NCBI RefSeq assembly: GCF_008806955.1
Contig: NZ_CP031727.1
Location: 682,001-746,000 of the forward strand
Direction of reading: 5' to 3'
DNA from: Cellvibrio sp. KY-YJ-3
GTDB taxonomy: Bacteria > Pseudomonadota > Gammaproteobacteria > Pseudomonadales > Cellvibrionaceae
Length of the DNA: 64,000 bases
Part shown: in pieces, positions 27,150 through 35,905 of the stretch
How positions within the stretch are numbered: the first letter of the stretch is position 1
How the letters are laid out: each line of letters opens with the position of its first letter
The notes under the pieces: generated by a model
The model's input: only the letters and a program-made list of their open reading frames with translations
What the model was told of the DNA's origin: nothing
The model's database searches: none
Program-made: the position numbers and the translations under genes

Positions 27150-28655
27150 TCAACCCGATAATTGCCAGCGCATCAACAGCGCGCGATGGTCGTTAAAGTT
27201 CAAACTGCAGCGACGCAAAAATTCATCGACAGCAGCGATGTCGAAACACGCCTCCTCCGCAGTTGCCCTACGCAGCTGTTCACCTTTGGGCACAATTCCC
27301 ATGCCGGTAAAAATGCTGTACCAGGAAGGTGCCGGATAATAATTGCCCAGCTGGAGCCGATTAATTTCCGCCGCTAAATCCTTACCGGCATACCAGCTGC
27401 GGTACAACTCCAACATAACTGGCGATACATCCTGCTGATTGGCAGTGTTAGCGCACCAATAGTCAGTGTCGCGCCGCGAACTGGTTTTGTAGTGGGTAAC
27501 AATATAATCGCGCACGCCATCAAAATGATTATTCATACGTTGATTAAATTCAGCCTGTAGCCGATTGGTAAATTCCCCACGCGCAAAATATTCCGCAAAA
27601 ATCGCGACCGTCTGCTGCACCAAAAATAACGCGGTCGCTTCCAACGGTTCGATAAAACCCTGCGCTAATCCCACCGCCAAACAATTGTGCGCCCAGTGCT
27701 GCTCCACCCGCCCAATTTTCATTTTCAAATGACGTACCGGTACGTCAGCATCCAATAACCCCAAGTGCGCACGCAATTCTGTTTCGGCTTGATCTGCCGA
27801 GCAAAAATCAGCGCTATACACATAACCATTGCCATAGCGATTGGTGAGTGGAATTTGCCAGGCCCAACCGCACGACATTGCAGTCGCAAGTGTTTGCGAT
27901 GGAATTTTTTCACCAATAGTGGAAGGCATAGCCACAGCCGCATTGTTCAACAAATTATTGGCGTAACTTATAAAGGGAACCTGCAAGGTTTGTTGCAGCA
28001 ACAAGCTGGAAAAACCGGTGCAGTCGACAAAAAAATCAGCAGCGATAATGCGCTGGTCCGCCGACTGCACGCTGGCAATATCACCATTTTCCCGTTGCTG
28101 TACCGCAACGACATGCGCAGACTCATGAATAACCCCCAGAGCCAGCGCTTTTTTCCGCAAAAATTGCCCGAGCAATGTGGAGTCAAAGTGATAGCCGTAA
28201 TGCACGTCAAACGGAAAATGCTCCGGCGCTACAGGTGCAAGGCATTGTTGTGCCAGACGCGCAGCAATAAAAAAGCGATCGGGTTGAGCGTAAACATCCG
28301 CACCACGCAAACGCATTTGCGCGTTGTGCATAAACATCGGCAAGGTCTGGCGATCCAAGGCCGCCGAAAAAGGATGGAAATAGGATTCAAAACCAGCGTG
28401 GGTTGACCAGCCATCAAAGCGAATACCGCACTTGTAGGTGGCGTTGCATGCGGGCATCCACTCACTTTCCGCGATATTCAAACGATCAAAAAATAATTTA
28501 AGTGCAGGTGTTGAACCTTCCCCCACGCCAATAATGCCAATGTCGGGAGATTCAATTACACGGATACTGACCCCCTGCTGAATCCACTCGCGCGCCATAA
28601 CCAACGCACTCATCCAGCCAGCGGTACCACCACCGACAATCACGATATTTTTCAT
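27150..28655 (-). CDS. Tryptophan-halogenase-family flavoprotein
   Basis: A 501-residue FAD-dependent halogenase-family protein. It has the dinucleotide motif VGGGTAGWMSA (about 7-17), GVGEGSTP near the flavin, the lysine in TYKCGIRFDGW (the position of the catalytic lysine in PrnA), and the halogenase signature WAWQIP. All key motifs are intact. Nevertheless, members next to TIGR01782 TBDRs in glycan-degrading bacteria have no demonstrated tryptophan chlorination, and the natural substrate may be a TBDR-imported compound. It is convergent with the TBDR. A LacI-like box lies 55 bp upstream of the start. Confidence 0.88.
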   Translation of the reverse strand: MKNIVIVGGGTAGWMSALVMAREWIQQGVSIRVIESPDIGIIGVGEGSTPALKLFFDRLNIAESEWMPACNATYKCGIRFDGWSTHAGFESYFHPFSAALDRQTLPMFMHNAQMRLRGADVYAQPDRFFIAARLAQQCLAPVAPEHFPFDVHYGYHFDSTLLGQFLRKKALALGVIHESAHVVAVQQRENGDIASVQSADQRIIAADFFVDCTGFSSLLLQQTLQVPFISYANNLLNNAAVAMPSTIGEKIPSQTLATAMSCGWAWQIPLTNRYGNGYVYSADFCSADQAETELRAHLGLLDADVPVRHLKMKIGRVEQHWAHNCLAVGLAQGFIEPLEATALFLVQQTVAIFAEYFARGEFTNRLQAEFNQRMNNHFDGVRDYIVTHYKTSSRRDTDYWCANTANQQDVSPVMLELYRSWYAGKDLAAEINRLQLGNYYPAPSWYSIFTGMGIVPKGEQLRRATAEEACFDIAAVDEFLRRCSLNFNDHRALLMRWQLSG

Positions 28656-28709
28656 AATAATTCTTTAGCAAACTTGCGAAGGATTCATCTTAACCTTACC
28701 GATGCAAGA

Positions 28710-28723
28710 TGTAACCGTTATCA
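28710..28723. promoter_or_regulatory. LacI-family-like operator 3 (weaker)
   Basis: TGTAACCGTTATCA matches the outer half-sites and central CG of the boxes at 23767 and 23961 (8 of 14 self-complementary). It lies in the 145-bp divergent promoter region of the halogenase-like gene and the binding-protein gene. Confidence 0.3.
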
Positions 28724-28800
28724 TAAATTTTTGCACAGGAATTTTTCGCAAAGCGTCGTATAGTTAAGCCATGCTCGTTTAAATTCTGTGGTGCAACACT

Positions 28801-29688
28801 ATGGCTTCTGTTCAAGTACAGGTGACCCGTTTTCTAAGGCTAATGGGCATAGTTGCGCTCTTTTCTGCCGCCTCCGCCACTGGTGATGTATTGCAGGTTA
28901 AATACATAGGCAATAACCATCAGGTCAGCGAACAATATTATCTTGCGCTGATTGCCGCTGCGCTTGAAACCACGCGCGCCAGCCATGGCCCTTATCACAT
29001 CAATTTTTCTGAACAGACACTCACGTCCGAACGCAAACACGAGTTGTTGATTGCGGGTGACGCGTTGAATATTGATCGCCTGGTTGGCTTTCCGGTTGCG
29101 CAGGGGCCGCGGTTGAAATTACTCCGCATTGACCAACCTATATTGCAAGGCGCCATGGGCTACCGGGTGCTGTTGATTCACAAGGATAACCAGGCGCTAT
29201 TTGACAAAATTTATGCACTCAACGAACTGCGCCAATTATCGATGGGTTTTGGACGCGGCTGGGAGGGGCATGTCTACACCCACAATCAATTTGCGGTAAC
29301 TGAATCGCTGAACATGACCAGCCTGTTAAAAATGTTAGCGGCGCAGCGCTATATGTTTGTGCCCTTGAGCATTATTGAAATAGAAGATAATTATCTGCTG
29401 GACGGCGAGCGGGCCAAGAATCTGGCCATTGAAAAAAACCTGCTGCTCTATATGCCGCTGCCGGTTTATTTTTATGTGAGCCCCAATGCCCCCGAACTGG
29501 CAGAGCGACTGCAAAGTGGGTTACAGACCTTGAGCAAATCGGGTGCAATGGATGATTTATTTCGACAACACTTTGGCAGCCGATTGCAACGGCTCAACCT
29601 GTCCAAGCGCCGCTTGATCAAGTTGCAAAACCCCGACCAAAGTAGCGACTACCCCGAACAACATCATCAATGGTTAGGTAATTATTAA
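28801..29688 (+). CDS. Periplasmic substrate-binding-like protein (type 2 PBP fold)
   Basis: The 295-residue protein has a signal-like N-terminus (hydrophobic to about residue 27). A pattern typical of transporter substrate-binding domains follows: NELRQLSMGFGRGWEG around residues 140-155, LLKMLAAQRYMFVPLSIIEIE around 176-196, and a C-terminal LQSGLQTLSKSGAMDDLFRQHFG. No permease or ATPase is adjacent, so it may be an orphan sensor or binding protein rather than part of an ABC importer. It is divergent from the halogenase-like gene and shares the LacI-like box. Its stop is only three bases from the stop of the convergent haemoglobin gene. Confidence 0.6.
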   Translation: MASVQVQVTRFLRLMGIVALFSAASATGDVLQVKYIGNNHQVSEQYYLALIAAALETTRASHGPYHINFSEQTLTSERKHELLIAGDALNIDRLVGFPVAQGPRLKLLRIDQPILQGAMGYRVLLIHKDNQALFDKIYALNELRQLSMGFGRGWEGHVYTHNQFAVTESLNMTSLLKMLAAQRYMFVPLSIIEIEDNYLLDGERAKNLAIEKNLLLYMPLPVYFYVSPNAPELAERLQSGLQTLSKSGAMDDLFRQHFGSRLQRLNLSKRRLIKLQNPDQSSDYPEQHHQWLGNY

Positions 29689-29691
29689 CCG

Positions 29692-30117
29692 CTAGTGGTA
29701 GACAACATCTTTATAAGTCGGCGCCAATTTTGCGAGCAACCGGTTTTGCGTTGCAACCGGCACACCACATTGTTCCATGGCCAAAATCAAATCATCCACA
29801 ATCGCATTAAATTCGGTGTTGGTGTAGTTATACCCGGCGTGAATGGTTTTCATGGAGTCCCCCTGATATTCGCAAGGGCCTTGCACCAGGGCGCAGACAT
29901 AATTGGTAAACCCGATTTTAAATTTCTGCATATTCACGCCTTTGAAGCGATGTTTTACCCGCTCGTCTTGTGCGAAATTTAAAATCATCTGATGGGTAAT
30001 ATTGGCAATTCCCTCGCGTTGACCCAGCGCATCGTAAAGCGAGGGCTCTCTGGGTGAACTTGTGCAGGCGGATAGCAACAAAAAAATACTCATCATTAAC
30101 ATCGGGCGCAGTAACAT
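29692..30117 (-). CDS. Lipoprotein group 1 truncated haemoglobin
   Basis: Starting at ATG 30117 (GGGGAG upstream, three bases after the preceding stop), the 141-residue product has a lipobox LLSAC, with Cys followed by Thr, which predicts an outer-membrane lipoprotein facing the periplasm. The globin part begins SLYDALGQREGIANI. It contains the expected proximal histidine in IHAGYNYTNTEF (compare AHAGL-I in trHbN proteins). The distal B10 Tyr typical of trHbN seems replaced by Ile in THQMILNFAQDERV (alignment by eye). An exported globin could bind oxygen or nitric oxide or handle haem in the periplasm. It is the last gene of a five-gene operon with cyclic-di-GMP enzymes. Confidence 0.82.
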   Translation of the reverse strand: MLLRPMLMMSIFLLLSACTSSPREPSLYDALGQREGIANITHQMILNFAQDERVKHRFKGVNMQKFKIGFTNYVCALVQGPCEYQGDSMKTIHAGYNYTNTEFNAIVDDLILAMEQCGVPVATQNRLLAKLAPTYKDVVYH

Positions 30118-30119
30118 TA

Positions 30120-31040
30120 TTAAAAACTCCCCTGCAGCGATAAATACCAACCGGTTTGATCTTTAAAGGTGGCCACTTCACCCAAGTCCACATAAGCAGC
30201 AACCAGCGCTACGCGTTTATTAGGAAACCAGCCAACAAATACTGTCTGCCAGTCATCCTCTTTAATAAAGGATAAGTTGTTGGGCTTTTGGCGATATTCG
30301 GTGCCCAGAAGCCAATGGCGATTCACTAAGACACCCGCGGATATCTCTGGCAGCAATTCATAGTCATCATTTTTATCGCCGCCAAAACCCACCAATCCGG
30401 TTTGATTGGCCTTGGTATAACGCAAGTTCGCATTGAGTAATAAATTGCGGTGCAACAATCCACCCAGAATTAATTTGGTGGCAGTGAAATTGATATCGGT
30501 GCCCGAATCGTCCTTTGCACCAACCGCTGCAGGCACCAAAAAATCCAGATTCTTTTTATGCTGAACGCCAATACTCAGCTGCGGTAGCCGTGTATAAATT
30601 AAATCGCCGGCCACACGCACCTTGGCAGAAATAATTCGCTGGCTAATGGAATCGCTCGGCAGGGACAAGGCGGCGGTTAAAGAATCGTGAGTCAGTTTTT
30701 GCTGCGCGATGGATAGCTCCACGCGATTGCGCCAACTCCAGCTGCCGCCAATCGCTTCCAATTGATAATCGCCGGTATCCACATAACTTGCAAAGGCGGT
30801 AGCGCTCTGCTCTTCCTGCGCGCCGTAACCGGAAATAACCGCCATAGGCACTATGCCACCACCGGCACTGCCTTCAATGGTTGTTGCGCCGCCGGTTGCC
30901 AATAAGCGGCTGCGCTTGATGGGTTGGTCGGCCGCCAAATCAGTATCGGTAACCGCGTGCACAAACAATGTTGGCAGCAATAACACAATACTCAATAACA
31001 TTTTGGGGACAGTCATTTTTTTGATAGCCATTATTTTCAT
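30120..31040 (-). CDS. DUF3034 family outer-membrane protein
   Basis: A 306-residue exported protein. The signal peptide ends near LFVHAVTD. The mature part starts with LLATGGATTIEGSAGGGIVP, the recognisable DUF3034 pattern, and continues as alternating beta strands with a C-terminal Phe (LSLQGSF), consistent with an outer-membrane barrel. The function of DUF3034 is not known. ATG 31040 overlaps the upstream stop (ATGA) with GGAG upstream. It lies between a GGDEF-EAL protein and the lipoprotein globin, so pore, sensor or anchor roles in the same envelope pathway are possible. Confidence 0.82.
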   Translation of the reverse strand: MKIMAIKKMTVPKMLLSIVLLLPTLFVHAVTDTDLAADQPIKRSRLLATGGATTIEGSAGGGIVPMAVISGYGAQEEQSATAFASYVDTGDYQLEAIGGSWSWRNRVELSIAQQKLTHDSLTAALSLPSDSISQRIISAKVRVAGDLIYTRLPQLSIGVQHKKNLDFLVPAAVGAKDDSGTDINFTATKLILGGLLHRNLLLNANLRYTKANQTGLVGFGGDKNDDYELLPEISAGVLVNRHWLLGTEYRQKPNNLSFIKEDDWQTVFVGWFPNKRVALVAAYVDLGEVATFKDQTGWYLSLQGSF

Positions 31041-33364
31041 GCGCGCAACTCCGCCAGATACCGATTCACCCACTGGATAAAATCTTCCGCTGGTAGCGGC
31101 TTGCTATACAAGTAGCCTTGAGCGGTATCGCAGCCGTAATCTTTTAATAAGGTTTTAATCGCCTCGGATTCAACACCTTCCGCCGTAATGCTCAAGCCGA
31201 GGGTATGCCCTAAATCAATCGTGGAGCGCACAATCAATTGATCATCAGCGCTGGTGTCCAAATTTAAAATAAAAGATTTATCAATTTTTAATTCCGAAAC
31301 CGGCAATTTTTTTAATTGCGAGAGCGACGAATAACCAGTGCCAAAATCATCAATCGACAAGGTCAAACCCAGGTCGCGCAAACGGCGCAAATTATTCAGG
31401 CATTTATCGGCCTCGCGCATGATGGCGCTCTCGGTAATTTCCAATACCAAATGCTCGGCAGGTACACGTTGTGACTGCAACAACTCCGCGACATAGGCCG
31501 GCAGGTCATCCACTAGCAAATCAAGCGCCGAGAGGTTCACCGAGCAGGTGATATTAATCTGCAGATCCAACAAACGACGCAAATGGGTTACTGCCGTTTT
31601 TAACGCCCAGCGCGTGAGCAAGGTAATTTGCCCGGAACTTTCTATGACACTGATAAATTCATCCGGGCTAACAAAACCCATCTCCGGATGGTGCCAGCGC
31701 ACCAGCGCTTCCGAACCCAGGTTATCGGGCTGATCCAAATTTATTTTCGGCTGGTAGTACAAACTGATATGGCCGGCATTTAACGAGGGTTCAAATTCGC
31801 GAAACAAATGCAAACGGCGCAAATGTTTTTCATCCCAACCCGGTTGATACCAACAGCTGCGCTGTTCGCTCGCGCGCCCCTCATTTAAGGCGAGATTAGC
31901 GCGGCGCAACAACGAATCCGCCGAATCGGCATCCGCCGGATAGGTCGCCAAACCGATATTCATTTCCACACTGACTTGAATACCGCTGACCTGTAGTGGC
32001 GTTTTAAACCCGGCATGGATCAATTCAACCAGCTCATTCACCGTCTCTTTATCGGGCGCCATTAAAATAGCTAAAAACTCATCGCTACCAAACCGCAATA
32101 CTTCACCGTGCGTTAACAACCGGTGAATTTTTTGGCCGACTTCGCGCAACACCGCATCGCCAATTTCCTGGCTGAGTTCATCGTTGATCTGGGTAAAATT
32201 TTTAATATCTATCACTAACAAAAATACGGCTTGTTTCAGCGGTCGCGAGCGCGAAATCGCCTCTTCCAAACGCGGAAAAATTACCAGCCGATTAGGCAGG
32301 CCGGTCAGCGGATCATGCTCTGATTGATACAACACTTGCTGTTCACGCTCACCAATCGCTTTTTGCATGCTGATAAAAGCGCGTGCCAAATCGCCCAACT
32401 CATCATTGGATTTCACCGCAATCGGGGTGGAATAAAAACCACCGGCAATGCGCCGCGCAATTGTGGCTAACAAGGTCACCGGGCGCGTGACGCTGCGCGC
32501 TAAAAATAATGCCGCTATACCGGCAAGCACAGAAAACACCAACGCCAGCACAAACAACTGCACATTTAAATGCGAAAAGTGCGCGAGGGATTGGCTTAAA
32601 GATACCTGTAATACGGCAATCAACTGCTGGTTTTGACGCGCCGCCGGCACCGCCAGGGAAATAAAATCGTCATAGATAAATACATCGCCCAACTTCTCGC
32701 GCTGTGTTAATTGGCGAATTAAATTCTGTGGTTGCTCATGGCTAAGCGTGCCGTTGAGATAATGAAAGCCATCGTCTAACTGACTGACAAACGACACTTC
32801 CAGACCGGTCAGTTTGCGCAGTTCTGCGCTGAAATCCTGTTTTATTTCAAAACCCATTCCCGCAAGGCCAATTACCACTGGCGCCTTGACCGTAAACATT
32901 ACAAATTGGTAGGCGCGACCATCCACAAAAATAATGTCATACGCCTGACCGCGGCGCTGGGCCTGATCTTGCAAGTTGGCAAATTCATCGCCCACCTGCA
33001 ATGCAAAACTTTCACTGCTGGCCACTAATTTGCCATCGCGACCAATCATCACACCGATATCCGCTTTCACCCGCGCCGAGTGATTCATTAATGCCGAGGC
33101 AATGGTTTTTTCATCGTTAGTGGCTACCGCATCCTTAAAGCCAAAATCTTCCGTAAGCACTTTTACCGAGAGCGCCAACTGCTCAACATTTTTTTGCATG
33201 ATGCGCGTAAACAACTCGCCACCAGCGAGTAATTCAACACGCGCATTTTGTGTCACCGCTTTATTAATGATGACACGTGTCGCGAGGTAGGAAATCGTTT
33301 CCAGCACAATCACTAACCCGATTAAAAAAGTTAGCAATTTGAGCAGATAACTAAACTTTGGCAT
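31037..33364 (-). CDS. Membrane GGDEF-EAL protein with periplasmic sensor and HAMP
   Basis: The 775-residue protein has a first membrane segment (about 10-32), a large periplasmic sensor (about 35-260, Cache-like) and a second segment (about 265-290). HAMP (about 290-345), GGDEF (about 350-510) and EAL (about 525-770) follow. The cyclase motif is degenerate, FGSDEF instead of GGDEF. The phosphodiesterase motifs are intact: SEALVRW, LEITESAIM, DDFGTGYSSL, KIDKSF and AEGVES. It is therefore most likely a cyclic-di-GMP phosphodiesterase, with GGDEF as a GTP-sensing or structural module. It is encoded between a cupredoxin-like protein and the DUF3034 barrel. Confidence 0.9.
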   Translation of the reverse strand: MPKFSYLLKLLTFLIGLVIVLETISYLATRVIINKAVTQNARVELLAGGELFTRIMQKNVEQLALSVKVLTEDFGFKDAVATNDEKTIASALMNHSARVKADIGVMIGRDGKLVASSESFALQVGDEFANLQDQAQRRGQAYDIIFVDGRAYQFVMFTVKAPVVIGLAGMGFEIKQDFSAELRKLTGLEVSFVSQLDDGFHYLNGTLSHEQPQNLIRQLTQREKLGDVFIYDDFISLAVPAARQNQQLIAVLQVSLSQSLAHFSHLNVQLFVLALVFSVLAGIAALFLARSVTRPVTLLATIARRIAGGFYSTPIAVKSNDELGDLARAFISMQKAIGEREQQVLYQSEHDPLTGLPNRLVIFPRLEEAISRSRPLKQAVFLLVIDIKNFTQINDELSQEIGDAVLREVGQKIHRLLTHGEVLRFGSDEFLAILMAPDKETVNELVELIHAGFKTPLQVSGIQVSVEMNIGLATYPADADSADSLLRRANLALNEGRASEQRSCWYQPGWDEKHLRRLHLFREFEPSLNAGHISLYYQPKINLDQPDNLGSEALVRWHHPEMGFVSPDEFISVIESSGQITLLTRWALKTAVTHLRRLLDLQINITCSVNLSALDLLVDDLPAYVAELLQSQRVPAEHLVLEITESAIMREADKCLNNLRRLRDLGLTLSIDDFGTGYSSLSQLKKLPVSELKIDKSFILNLDTSADDQLIVRSTIDLGHTLGLSITAEGVESEAIKTLLKDYGCDTAQGYLYSKPLPAEDFIQWVNRYLAELRA

Positions 33365-33376
33365 TCCGGGTTCCGG

Positions 33377-34024
33377 TTAAAACAAGTTGGAGTAATCGTC
33401 TGCTGGCGCAGCGTTATCGGGAGGGTTCAGCTTCTCCAGGCGAATAGTCTGCGCTGCTGCACTCTCATTTAACTGCACCGCACTTGCCGGGTAGTCGCCG
33501 GGCAAACGGGGATGATAGACCTGTAATTGATAGCTGCCTGCAGGTGCGCTGATGCTCACCTTGCCGGTGTTATCGGTCACTGCAAAATACTCGCTGTCCA
33601 CCACATAAATATAGGCCACCATGGAATCGTGAATATTACAGCCCAGCACTACAGTGCCTGGTTTATCAAACACTACTGGCTCCGCGGTCATACCGTGATA
33701 GAGACGCAACTCAAATTTTTTCGCTGGCGAAAAGGAATAGACGTGGTGGCGAACATCGTCGCCATTGGGAAAACGCACCTGGGTATTGGTGCGAATGGCG
33801 AGCACCTTGGGCACAAACATATTCTGCCGCTGGTCCATCAGTGCGGTAGGTACATCGGTGTAATTGGGTTGCTGCGCGGGAATCAGGGCGATAACCCCAT
33901 CTGCCAGCGGTGCACCGTCGGCGTCTACCAAGGTCGCCGTAAATTGCGCCGCAGCGACATTCATGGAGATAAGAAAAAAGCTGCACCACAAGGGGACTTT
34001 GCTAACCCAAAAAAAATATTTCAT
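33377..34024 (-). CDS. Secreted cupredoxin-like protein (methylamine-utilisation-type)
   Basis: The 215-residue protein has a signal peptide ending NVAAAQ. Its plastocyanin-like domain carries putative type 1 copper ligands: His in RHHVYSF, then Cys, His and Met spaced as CNIHDSM (about residues 122-128). A second beta domain around 145-190 looks like a carboxypeptidase-regulatory (Ig-like) fold. Databases often call such proteins methylamine utilisation proteins, but no mau genes are here. It may be a periplasmic electron carrier or copper sensor. It overlaps the upstream diguanylate cyclase gene by 4 bp (ATGA) and is followed after 12 bp by the GGDEF-EAL gene. Confidence 0.8.
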   Translation of the reverse strand: MKYFFWVSKVPLWCSFFLISMNVAAAQFTATLVDADGAPLADGVIALIPAQQPNYTDVPTALMDQRQNMFVPKVLAIRTNTQVRFPNGDDVRHHVYSFSPAKKFELRLYHGMTAEPVVFDKPGTVVLGCNIHDSMVAYIYVVDSEYFAVTDNTGKVSISAPAGSYQLQVYHPRLPGDYPASAVQLNESAAAQTIRLEKLNPPDNAAPADDYSNLF

Positions 34025-35754
34025 TGTGCAATATCTCTTATTAATTCGCAGCGATTGCGACCATTGGCTTTGGCGCGGTACAGCGCTTTGTCGGCGCGTT
34101 CAAATGCACTGGCTAAATCATCGCCCGCTTTAAATTCGGTTAATCCAATAGAGATGCTGATGGACATAGGTTGGTTTTTGTAATTAAACGCCGCCTTGGC
34201 AATTGCCTCACGCAATTTTTCCAACACCACGAGCGCAGATTCGGCATCGGTTTCCGGCATAAATGCCACAAACTCTTCGCCGCCATAGCGACAGAAAAAA
34301 TCCACTTCACGCAGGCGTTTGGCAATCGAGCGCCCAATTACTTTAATCACTCGGTCGCCCGCCTGATGACCAAAGTTATCGTTTATCTTTTTAAAATAAT
34401 CGATATCAAAAATCGCAATCGTCAATGGCCGTTGGTAGCGCTGCCAGCGCTGCACTTCTGCTACGGCGCGTTCGTTGTAGGCCTCGCGGTTAGGCAGCTC
34501 AGTGAGCGGGTCATGCAATGCTTTGTGCCGATGTTTTTCCAGACTGGAGCGATTTTGCTCCGCCTCACTTTCCATCAGTTTTATTTTTTCGCCCAGCGTC
34601 GCTAACTGCTGCGCCAATTGATGTTGGTTGATATCGCTGCTCTGGTACTGATCAATTGCCTGGCGAATATTGCCAATCTGGGATTTCACCCGGTCTTTGA
34701 GTTGATTGATGTCGGTGGCACTATTGGCACTGGTTTCCAAATCACTCATCTCGCGCATTACGTCGTCTTGTAACTTGCGCGATGCCGCGAGTTCCTGTTG
34801 GTTATTTTTAACCGCGCCGCCCAACAACCCATAAATTTCGGCCAATTCCTGATTGACGTTTTTTAAATAATTGGCAAACGCCTGATTCGCCGCGAGGTAG
34901 GCCTCCATCACCAGATCGCGCACAGCCTCCAGTGTTGGGATTAGCGCTGTTTGTGCCAACCCATTCGCCACCTGGCGGCGGATAGCATCAACCTTGTCCT
35001 TTATCGCCGCTTCATTTTCAAGGCTGAGTAAAAACTGGTTCAGCACCCGTGCAATTTCCTCAGCATATTCCGGTGCCAGTTCAGGCACCTGACTTTTGGC
35101 GCGCGGGGCAATGTTCAGGGAAACGCGCGCCTCCTCGCGATGCTGTTCCAGCGCCGCTTGCGATTCTTCCTGTGCCAATGCATCAGGGTTATCCATATCT
35201 GCCAAGAGATCGGCGGCAGTCGTTTGAGGCTCCGCTTTGGCTCCCAGTAAGCGTTCAAAAAAACCGGTCTTTGGCTGTTCGATTTCCTCCAGCGCCAACT
35301 GTTGGATTTTGGCCAGCTGCTGCAACAGCGCCGGATAGAGGCGCACTTTCTTACTACGCTGGGGCAGCTGGGAAAGATAATCGCCCAACTCTTTTTTTAC
35401 ACTGCGCGACAATTTGAATTGCTGCAACGGTTTGGTCACGTCCATCAACGCCTGGCGCACATCCTGCGAGCCCTGTTCGCGCTGCTGCTCAAAGCTCAAC
35501 GCCGCACGCTCCAACTGTTGGAGAATGTCGGACATATCCACCGTGCTCATATCGCCACGCAGCTTTTCACGCAGGCTGGCGAGAATCCGATCCAGTACTT
35601 CATCCTGTCCATCGGCGGCAATGCTCACGCGCACCAACGCGCTGCGCAAAATGGCCTGCTGCTCGGCAAACTTTTTTTCCAGCTGATCCTGTTCATCAAG
35701 CGCATTCAAATACTTTTCGCGCCAGTTATTTTTATCGCTGTTATTTGCTGTCAT
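34021..35754 (-). CDS. Cytoplasmic diguanylate cyclase with long helical N-terminus
   Basis: The 577-residue protein has no membrane segment. Residues 1-400 are helical and coiled-coil-rich. Residues about 410-575 form a GGDEF domain with intact YGGEEF and a canonical inhibitory site REVD five residues before it, so active synthesis with product feedback is expected. Its position next to dsbA and cytochrome c4 matches the P. aeruginosa locus carrying a GGDEF protein (PA5487), so it is probably the orthologous conserved cyclase. It opens the five-gene minus-strand operon that ends with the lipoprotein globin. Confidence 0.88.
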   Translation of the reverse strand: MTANNSDKNNWREKYLNALDEQDQLEKKFAEQQAILRSALVRVSIAADGQDEVLDRILASLREKLRGDMSTVDMSDILQQLERAALSFEQQREQGSQDVRQALMDVTKPLQQFKLSRSVKKELGDYLSQLPQRSKKVRLYPALLQQLAKIQQLALEEIEQPKTGFFERLLGAKAEPQTTAADLLADMDNPDALAQEESQAALEQHREEARVSLNIAPRAKSQVPELAPEYAEEIARVLNQFLLSLENEAAIKDKVDAIRRQVANGLAQTALIPTLEAVRDLVMEAYLAANQAFANYLKNVNQELAEIYGLLGGAVKNNQQELAASRKLQDDVMREMSDLETSANSATDINQLKDRVKSQIGNIRQAIDQYQSSDINQHQLAQQLATLGEKIKLMESEAEQNRSSLEKHRHKALHDPLTELPNREAYNERAVAEVQRWQRYQRPLTIAIFDIDYFKKINDNFGHQAGDRVIKVIGRSIAKRLREVDFFCRYGGEEFVAFMPETDAESALVVLEKLREAIAKAAFNYKNQPMSISISIGLTEFKAGDDLASAFERADKALYRAKANGRNRCELIRDIAQ

Positions 35755-35853
35755 ACAACCTGTGGGGACCTGCTTAATCGGGGCGTTGAAAAGGGAGTCT
35801 GTTGAGTATAGCCAGTGCTGCTTAAATCACATTTTTAGCGTCACAGAAAAACA

Positions 35854-35884
35854 AAACCCGCGCAGCGTAACGCGGCGCGGGTTT
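35854..35884 (-). terminator. Intrinsic terminator of dsbA
   Basis: AAACCCGCGC pairs with GCGCGGGTTT around an 11-base loop 22 bases after the dsbA stop. On the minus strand the stem runs into TTTTGTTTTT. Confidence 0.8.
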
Positions 35885-35905
35885 CAGGCAACAGCCTGGA
35901 AAAAG

